Shown in pieces: positions 57,625 to 64,000 of a stretch of DNA of 64,000 nt. Origin of the DNA: Aquilaria yunnanensis (Eukaryota; Streptophyta; Magnoliopsida; Malvales; Thymelaeaceae); contig CM077598.1 of NCBI GenBank assembly GCA_039654915.1, positions 76,536,041 through 76,600,040 of the forward strand, in the 5' to 3' direction. Under the pieces are notes generated by a model. The model was given only the letters and a program-made list of their open reading frames with translations. It was not told the origin of the DNA and searched no databases. A program made the translations under genes and the position numbers. Position 1 is the stretch's first letter. Every line of letters begins with the position of its first letter.

Positions 57625-58395
57625 TGATAGCCGATGTGCTATCGCCACGATCACCTGAGGCCCCCAAAAAAGAGGAAGTTAAACTCCTGAGGTACACGAT
57701 CTCGATAGTTCACCAATACCAACCTTGGAGTATCGCCTCCATCGGGGAGATGACCAAACCAACTTCGGGGGAGAAGGACCAACCAACCTCTGCAGGGGAA
57801 AGCCCCCTGAAGGAGTAACTTTGGAGCCAGGGAATCCCCCGAAGAACCAGTCCAACCCTGGGAAAAGGTCCCTCACCCTGACGGTGGACATCAACCAAAG
57901 GGACCTCGGAGGTACGGCAGAAGCCATCAAGGAGTCTCTGACAATTCCGCCCGTACACCCTGCACGCCGCCCTTATATGCACTTTGACGCACTGCTGCTG
58001 CACATGTCCTGTCATGTAGGACTACGCTTGTCGCAGCTCGTGGCCCGAGGAGCCTGCAGGCAGCTAGGGGCCCCTACGCCTCAAAGTATGAGCGACATCC
58101 ATCCATACACGTGTCACAATCAGAAGGGTCCACTCCCTCTATATATATCAGGGGGATGGACTTAAAAAGGGGGGTCGGTGGATCCTCTTCTTTCGGCCTT
58201 TAGGAAAACACGGCAGGCAATAGCCTTTTTCCTTACTACTCCCTCTCCACCCCCCAAGGCACTGACTTGGGCGTCGGAGGCTCCTCCCTGGAAAATCACT
58301 CCAGGGACCTCCAAACCCCTGTTTTCTATGTGTTTCAGGCAGGTCCTCCTGCAAAACCCCTGTTTTGGGTTCTCTCCCATATCAGAAGTCCTTCT
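57625..58395 (+). repeat. Tat-B 3' LTR, right end deleted
   Basis: It starts TGATAGCCGATGTGCTATC and is collinear with the 5' LTR, with the extra 155 bp that the 5' copy lost. A TATA box lies at 58140-58148. It stops near AGAAGTCCTTCT (about 58395), some 130 bp before the natural end, and runs straight into copia LTR sequence. Confidence 0.85.
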
Positions 58396-59576
58396 TGGGA
58401 TCACCACGCTTCCACCGCATCACGGCAGATGCGTTTCTCTTGCGCTCGCAGTGCTAGCTTGCGTCCTCCAAGGAATTGCAAGAGAAGAGTGCGGCTGTCC
58501 TTTTGGGAGGCTAGGGCAAGGAGACCTACGAATTTCTCACTAAAAGTTGTATTTATAGTGAGACTCAACTGCCAGGCCTAATGGGTTGCAAATAATGGCT
58601 CAACTCTTGGGCCCATTATTAATACGAAATTAAAGTGAAACCATAACCCAAATAATTAGCCCATGCACTCTAATGATCCAAATAGCTCTATATGTGCGAC
58701 CCAATAGGCTCTTGCCGCGTTGGCAATGATCATAAATCACATTTATGATCATAAGCAATGAGCGGTGTCTAGCAACACATCATTGCTACCCAAGTGACAA
58801 GATTGTCGGTGTTTCAACTAAACCTTTATGATCATCATCGATATATGCCATTGTCCTTTTATCCAAGATATCAAGACTAAGCACGAGACATGAAATGTGT
58901 CACTCTCGTATAGCCCAATCTTTGGTTTCTTGATTACCGAGTAGACTGACTTAAGCTGATGACATTGATAACGTATATCAACTCATCCGAGCATGGCCAT
59001 GCATTTTCTAAGTCTCACCCTATCAAGGGGCTCGAAGATATCACTCCCGTTACATAGGAGGGACAAATCCCATCTTGATCATATAAATCCCTCCGCATGA
59101 TATGTGACGTACCCAATGACCTCCTTCAAGTTCACTCAGTTACGAGCAACAAAGGAAAGTATCAAAGTATGTGACTCACATGTAGGGAACCTTGATGATC
59201 TTAGGTCGAAGGACTACATATACCATGATCACTATGAGAATCACTATGACACTCATATAACGATCCATGTAGTGTTCTCACGGTGGGTCGGTCCAGTACA
59301 CAAGTTCTCCAACTTGTACCCATATGCAGACTACATATCTCATATTAGTCTCCACTTATGCTAGTCGTTATGTATTATTGCAACCCGCTCCACAATAATA
59401 CTAGACTAGGGACATTTGGGAATATCATTATTCTAGGGTTACAATTATGTTTGTTAAGTTATGAAGAAACAAAACAACAAACATAATTGCTAGATTAATG
59501 CCTTAATAAAATATCATGACTCAATGTGCAGAAATACAATCATCCCATGATTGGCATTTTGGGGATAACACTAACA
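58396..59576 (-). repeat. Copia-1 5' LTR, inner end deleted
   Basis: It is collinear with the reverse of 6675-8088 from about GGGATCACCACGCTTCC to the terminus ATAACACTAACA. The missing inner part (about 230 bp) and the PBS were lost together with the end of the Tat-B 3' LTR. The right flank is the TSD CAAAT. Confidence 0.87.
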
Positions 59577-61703
59577 CAAATTGCTTATGGAAGACAAGTT
59601 CGGGCAAAGGAAACACTAAAGGCATTAAGGACCTAAATGTCTTAGTGTAAACCTTGAGGTGTTCAAGCTTTTGACTTAACTCAAATGGAGTAATTTGGAG
59701 TTTTCCCATCTAGGAGGGGACAACTATGGCTTTTAAATGGGTAAAAAATGTTAGGCACATGTTTACCAATGAGTTTAAGACAACAAAACCATGCTTACGG
59801 CAAAGTAAATGACATAAAGCATGATTATTAAGGCTAATAAGGGTGTTTAGTGCCCTAAAGCTAATTTAAGAAGCCTAACTTGAATTTTCTTCTCCCATAT
59901 TTGAACCACACAGCCACCACCCTCCTCCATACTTCTTCCATAGCTCCTCCATAGCCACCATACCTCCAAGATTGAAATTGAAGGCCAAATGAAGTAATTG
60001 GAAGCAAACTAGAGGTATTGATTGAGTACTTCAAGGATCAAGCTTCAAATTCAGCCTACCTAATCTGGTAAGGGTTCTCTTGCTCCCATGGGTTGTTTTT
60101 TGTTTTTTCAAGAAATGATGGAGCTAGGGCTAAGCTTGGAAGAGAGCTATAAGCTTGATGAACCAAGCTTAGTGAGGGGAGTGCACTTATTGAAGGTTTT
60201 GTGGCCTAATGTGAAGTGCACAAAGATGGCAGTGAAATGAGGGTTTCTAGAGCCCAAAGTTAGTACTAAGTAGTGTTAAAATCCCCATAAGATGAAGCAT
60301 TAGCTTGAGAGGAGATGGCATAGTGATTTATTTGTGTTTATTACATGTTTTATGGACTAACCTATGGTTTATTTTATTGCAGCATTTCATGTGTTTGTTG
60401 GTTGTGACTGGCTGCTACATTTGGTTGCTATATATGCATTTTGGTTTTTGGGTTCTAGTGTCTTTGGATGTAGGTTTTGATGATGGTTAGATTGCCTACT
60501 GAATCCAAGTGCTACCCTTACTAAATTTCTCAATCAAACTTACTCACCTCAATTTTGTCATTTCAGGTCCAGTTGAAAGATCACCTTCAAACTAACCTTT
60601 GTAGTTTGAGTTTTGCACTAAATTCTTAGGTACTTAAACTTCCATAAGTTTAGTTGTGATTTGGGAAGTTTGGTAATTTTAGAAGCACATTTGGTATTTT
60701 AGTGATGGTGCTTATTGTGTTATGCGGCAGTTGTCCAGCATCCTATTCTAGAGTCCAATGTGTCTCAGGCACTCCTATAACCTGGGGTGTGTATTTAGCT
60801 CAGTTATGACCACTTTGTAGTGCATGTATGCATGTACATGTAGTGTATGTAAAATGAGACAAGTATGTGAATATGTAAGTGATGTTTTGGCTATGTGTGT
60901 GATGTGGTGCAAAGCTCAAATTCTGTTTTAGCCACATAAAGTTGATAGATGCAAGAGTATATAATTCCATGTGTGTTGGATATATATGAGGTAGCGTTGG
61001 AGGGTTTTCCCTTATGAATGAAGTGTTTGCACACTTATGAAATTTTGTATGGACAAAATGGTCATAAAGTGACCAGAATTTTGACTCTGCACTCAAAGTT
61101 CTATATCTCCCTATGTAGATGAAATGTTGGTATGAAATTTTAACCACACCTAGAAGATATCTAGAGGTTTAACAATGATTTGGAATTTATAAATTTGGAG
61201 CCCTGTAGTCAAAGATATGACATTGCAAAGTTGGCTAAGTTACTGTTCATTTGGTCAGAATTTTGTAACCAACTTAAAAAATCCATAACATGGTCCATAG
61301 GTGGGCTATTGATGTAAAAAAAAATTCTCTAGTTTTCTCTAAGTCATTAATTGATAATGGAGCAATGAAAATAGGGGGTATATGTCTAGAATGGTACAAT
61401 TTATTGAATAAAGTTACAAGTGTAGTGGCTAGTCACTAGAACTTAACAAGATTGCCTATTGTGTGGTAGCCAAAATTAAGACTTGTGCTAGTGTTTTCCA
61501 TCTTTGCTGCCATGGTGTGCATGGAATGTGAATATGTGTGTGATGGTTTGAGCAATATGCATGTATTTACGTAGTGCCCAAGAAGGCTACTTGGGTATGC
61601 ACACTAGGGGTAGTGCTCTGATGGCCTACTGAACATTACGAATCCTAGGAGTCTATATGCACAGTTTTGACACTATAACTAGACTATGCTAAAGTGGGTA
61701 ATA

Positions 61704-62581
61704 GCTTCTAGGTTAGAACACCAGGGTGCCAGTATAATACTTCCAGGGCCCGAGGGAATGAAAGCAGTGTAGGCTATTAAGTTCGGATTCTAAGTCCTTA
61801 TAGTAGGATTACAATTGGAAAAAAGAGTTGGTGTGAAGAATCTGAAGGCTTACAGTGACTTACAGTTGGTCATTCAGCAGACAACAGAGGAATACGATAC
61901 CAAGGATCCCAGCTTGGAAAAATACCATGACCTCATCAAAAAATAACATAGAAGCAGACATATTAGCTAAGTCAAAACAGTCTACCAAAGTACTTGATCA
62001 TCCGAGCATAGCCATAATGGCACTCAAGACAACAAAAAAGTGGTGGAAAGAATCTATAAAGGAATATCTGATTAGTTCATCCTACCTAAGAATCCTAAGG
62101 AGGTTGCGAAGGTACGGAGGTGCTCAGGTAGGTACTTAATGATTGGGGAAGAATTATACCGACAAGGGTATGTAAATCCCTTGCAAAGGTGTATCGATGA
62201 AGAGGACAATGAAATAATACCAAAAGAAGTTCATGTAGAAGTCTATGGGTCCCACATCGAGACTGATGCCTTTGTTGGATTACTACTTCGGCAATGGTTG
62301 TTTGTCAAATGATGCGATAAGTGTTAGCGACACGCACCCATCCAAAGGGCACATGCGGAAGCAATAACTTTGACTAACTATCCTTGCCCCTTCACTATTT
62401 GAGGTATTGACCTCATTGGTCCCCTCCCAATGACCCCTGGAGGAGTGAAGTTTTGCGTATTTGCTGTTGATTATTTCACAAAGTGGATTGAGGCAGAGCC
62501 CCTGGCAACGATTTTGGCAAAAGATATTCAAAAGTTTGTCTGGAAAAACATCATATGTAGGTTTGGTTGTCCAAGGGTGAT
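61704..62581 (+). pseudogene. Tat-A second RNase H and integrase start
   Basis: It resumes the Tat-A frame after Z copy 2: SRLEHQGASIILPGPEG, NLKAYSDLQLVIQQ (plant-type RNase H), GEELYRQGYVNPLQRC, the integrase finger region, and core WGIDLIGPLP-like GIDLIGPLPMTPGG and VDYFTKWIEAEPLA. Several stops and a deletion (loss of the AEYEAL block near 61795) are present. It is cut at 62581, just before the second catalytic Asp, by an inverted Z LTR. Confidence 0.85.
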
Positions 62582-64000
62582 TGTTACCTACTCCAGGGTA
62601 GTCCAGTTATGGTGCCCAGATTGTGCATTTAAAACTCCCAGGGTTGGTGTGTTCTATAGGCCACTAGAACAACACGCTTAGTGTGCATGCCCAAGTGGCC
62701 CTCTTGGGCACTATGTAAATGCATGCATATTGGTCCAACCATTACACACATATTCACATTTTATGCACACTATGGTAGCAAGGAAGGAAAAACACTAGCA
62801 CAAGTCTTAATCTTGTCTACCACACATTAGGCAATCTTGTTAAGTTTAGGTAACTAGCCATTGCATTTGAAACTTCCTAAAAAAAATGTATTAATCAACC
62901 CATGTACCCCCTATTTTATTTACTTCATTATCATGTAAAGACTAAAAACAAACTAGGGAATTTTGTTTTACATCAATAGCCCACATATGGACCAAGTTAT
63001 AGATTTTTGAATTTGGTTACAAAATTCTGACCAAATGAACAGTAACTCGACCAATTTTGCAATGTCAAAATTTGGGTACAGAGCTCCCAATGTAGAAGTT
63101 CTAAAGGCCAAGTAAACCTCTTGATGTGCTCTAGGGGTGGTCAAAATTTAATGCAAACATTTATTCTACATAGGGAGATGTAGAACTTTGAGTGCAGAGT
63201 CAAAATTCTGGTCACTTGATGACCATTTTGCCATATGAAATTTCATAAGTGTGCAAATACTTCATTCACAAGGGGTAAGCCCTCTAAGGCTATCCCATAC
63301 ATGTCCGATACACATAGGAATTACATGCTCTAGAATCTAGCAACTTTATGTGGCCAAAACAGAATTTACAAACAAGCAGCCTATCATTCAAACTTAGACA
63401 GCTTGCGGACCACATTCACATACATAGCAAAAGAGTCCTCAAATGTTCACATAATTGTTTCAAATTTACATGTTTTATATGTACATGCATCCATGCACTA
63501 AAAAATGGTCTTAACTAAGCTAAAGCATGCACCCAAGTTACAGCAGAGTTTTAGACACAATGCACTCTAGAAACAAGATGCTGGACAGCTGCTACATAGT
63601 ATAGTAAGCACTATTACTAAAAATACCAAATGTGCTCCTAAAATCACCAAAATTTCTAGATCATAACTAGATACATGAAAGTTCAAGTAACTGAAATTTT
63701 AGATAAAAAATAAAACTACAAAAGGTCAGTTTGAATGTGATCTTTCTATTGGACCTGAAATAGGCAGATTTGAGGGGAGTAAGTTTCATTGTGAAACTTA
63801 GTGAGGAGAAATCTTATAAACTTAAGGTAATGTAACCCTTGGTATTACTTGCATCCAAAGACACAAAAACACAAGAAAACACAATGTAAAAATCCAATAT
63901 AGAGTAATGAAATGCAGCAGCCAAACATAAACAGCTAACACATGAAATGCAACAGCAACAAGTATCATTGGTTAGTTCATAAAACATGCAATAAACATAA
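62582..64000. repeat. Z LTR copy 3, inverted, runs off the window
   Basis: It starts TGTTACCTACTCC and is collinear with the reverse complement of Z copy 1 from its right end (16127) back to about 14700. It is inserted in the Tat-A integrase. Whether it is a solo LTR or the end of a full element cannot be seen. Its orientation is opposite to copies 1 and 2. Confidence 0.83.

Larger units (their letters stand above)
24349..58395 (+). mobile_element. Tat-B, Ty3/gypsy Tat-lineage element (interrupted)
   Basis: Plus-strand element: 5' LTR 24349-25114, PBS 25117-25132, gag start to 25168, gag remnant 51956-52340, RNase H-integrase 52341-53961, an antisense gene 54396-56936 on the minus strand, PPT 57609-57624 and 3' LTR 57625-58395. 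It is inserted in the Copia-1 leader. The left flank is ATATA; the right TSD is lost because the 3' LTR end is deleted. An internal deletion of several kb removed most of gag, protease and RT. It is the same family as Tat-V. Confidence 0.88.
18311..59576 (-). mobile_element. Copia-1, Ty1/copia element (Tork/Angela-like), interrupted
   Basis: The 3' LTR is 18311-19289, the pol and gag lie at 19290-23253 on the minus strand, the leader at 23254-24348, and the remaining 5' LTR at 58396-59576. The TSD CAAAT is perfect (18306-18310 and 59577-59581), and Z copy 1 shows the unoccupied site. Tat-B and everything inside it (24349-58395) are inserted in the leader. The PBS and inner end of the 5' LTR are missing at the right junction. 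Confidence 0.9.
17994..61703. repeat. Z LTR copy 2, solo, split by Copia-1
   Basis: The LTR consists of 17994-18310 and 59582-61703 (about 2.44 kb) and matches Z copy 1 along its length in the same orientation. It starts TGCTACCACC and ends GTGGGTAATA, with both termini mutated. Flanking 5-mers ACTTC (17989-17993) and GCTTC (61704-61708) form a TSD with one mismatch inside the Tat-A plant-type RNase H. Copia-1 is inserted 317 bp into it. Confidence 0.85.
10253..62581 (+). mobile_element. Tat-A, outermost Ty3/gypsy Tat-lineage element (interrupted)
   Basis: This is the host of the whole nest. Pieces in order are: partial 5' LTR 10253-10818, PBS 10821-10838, gag 10843-11658 and 12571-13645, protease-RT-RNase H 16128-17993, then second RNase H-integrase 61704-62581. 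The coding pieces join at residue level across each insertion once one copy of the TSD is removed. Many stops are present, so it is dead. The left end of the 5' LTR is missing and the 3' half after the integrase core lies beyond the Z LTR at 62582. Confidence 0.88.

Noticed and set aside
1..64000. Integrated plant pararetrovirus (caulimovirid) as source of RT and RNase H
   Set aside because: Every RT is followed by, or (copia) preceded by, an integrase and lies between LTRs, and no movement protein is seen.

Overview
This window is eukaryotic, and almost certainly from a repeat-dense intergenic region of a flowering plant nuclear genome. I see no host gene. Essentially every base belongs to an LTR retrotransposon: Ty3/gypsy Tekay-type chromoviruses (gag, two zinc knuckles, protease, RT, RNase H, DD35E integrase, GPY/F motif, chromodomain), Ty3/gypsy Tat-lineage elements (second, plant-type RNase H after the first, plus an antisense extra gene), one Ty1/copia element (integrase before RT, Tork/Angela-like), and an unclassified 2.5 kb LTR called Z here. 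The exact species cannot be told from the sequence.

Left part (1-10252). Tekay-1 (minus strand, 1-5269, running off the left edge) is inserted in the integrase of Tat-V, a fragment on the plus strand (5270-6674). Tat-V ends at a 1.4 kb copia LTR (6675-8088) whose two flanks do not match. Its right flank is a diverged, left-truncated Tekay-like LTR (8089-10252).

Right part (10253-64000) is one deep nest. Tat-A (plus strand) is the outermost host, from its partial 5' LTR at 10253 to its integrase at 62581. It holds a solo copia LTR (11659-12570), a solo Z LTR (13646-16127), a second solo Z LTR (17994-61703, interrupted), and an inverted Z LTR (62582 to the right edge). Inside the second Z LTR lies Copia-1 (minus, 18311-59576, TSD CAAAT). 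Inside the Copia-1 leader lies Tat-B (plus, 24349-58395). Inside the Tat-B gag lies Tat-C (minus, 25169-51955, TSD CGGCG). Inside Tat-C lies Tekay-2 (minus, 33869-43648, TSD TACAG). Insertion order is therefore Tat-A, then Z, Copia-1, Tat-B, Tat-C and Tekay-2.

Tat-C is itself unusual. It has four LTRs (A, B, C, D) and two tandem copies of gag-pol, best explained by a solo LTR landing in its integrase followed by unequal crossing-over between that LTR and the 5' LTR. Tekay-2 is the only element with a complete uninterrupted gag-pol, both LTRs, a primer binding site, a polypurine tract and a TSD, so it is the youngest and the only plausible autonomous element.

The most interesting gene is not gag-pol. 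Tat-B and Tat-C each carry, on the strand opposite to gag-pol and just inside the 3' LTR, a four-exon gene with three introns in matching positions and a TATA box the same distance (about 269 bp) from the start codon. Its protein has an N-terminal domain resembling the plant 'putative gypsy type transposon' family and a C-terminal coiled coil. Antisense extra ORFs are known in the Tat lineage; the spliced structure and conserved promoter seen here deserve a closer look.
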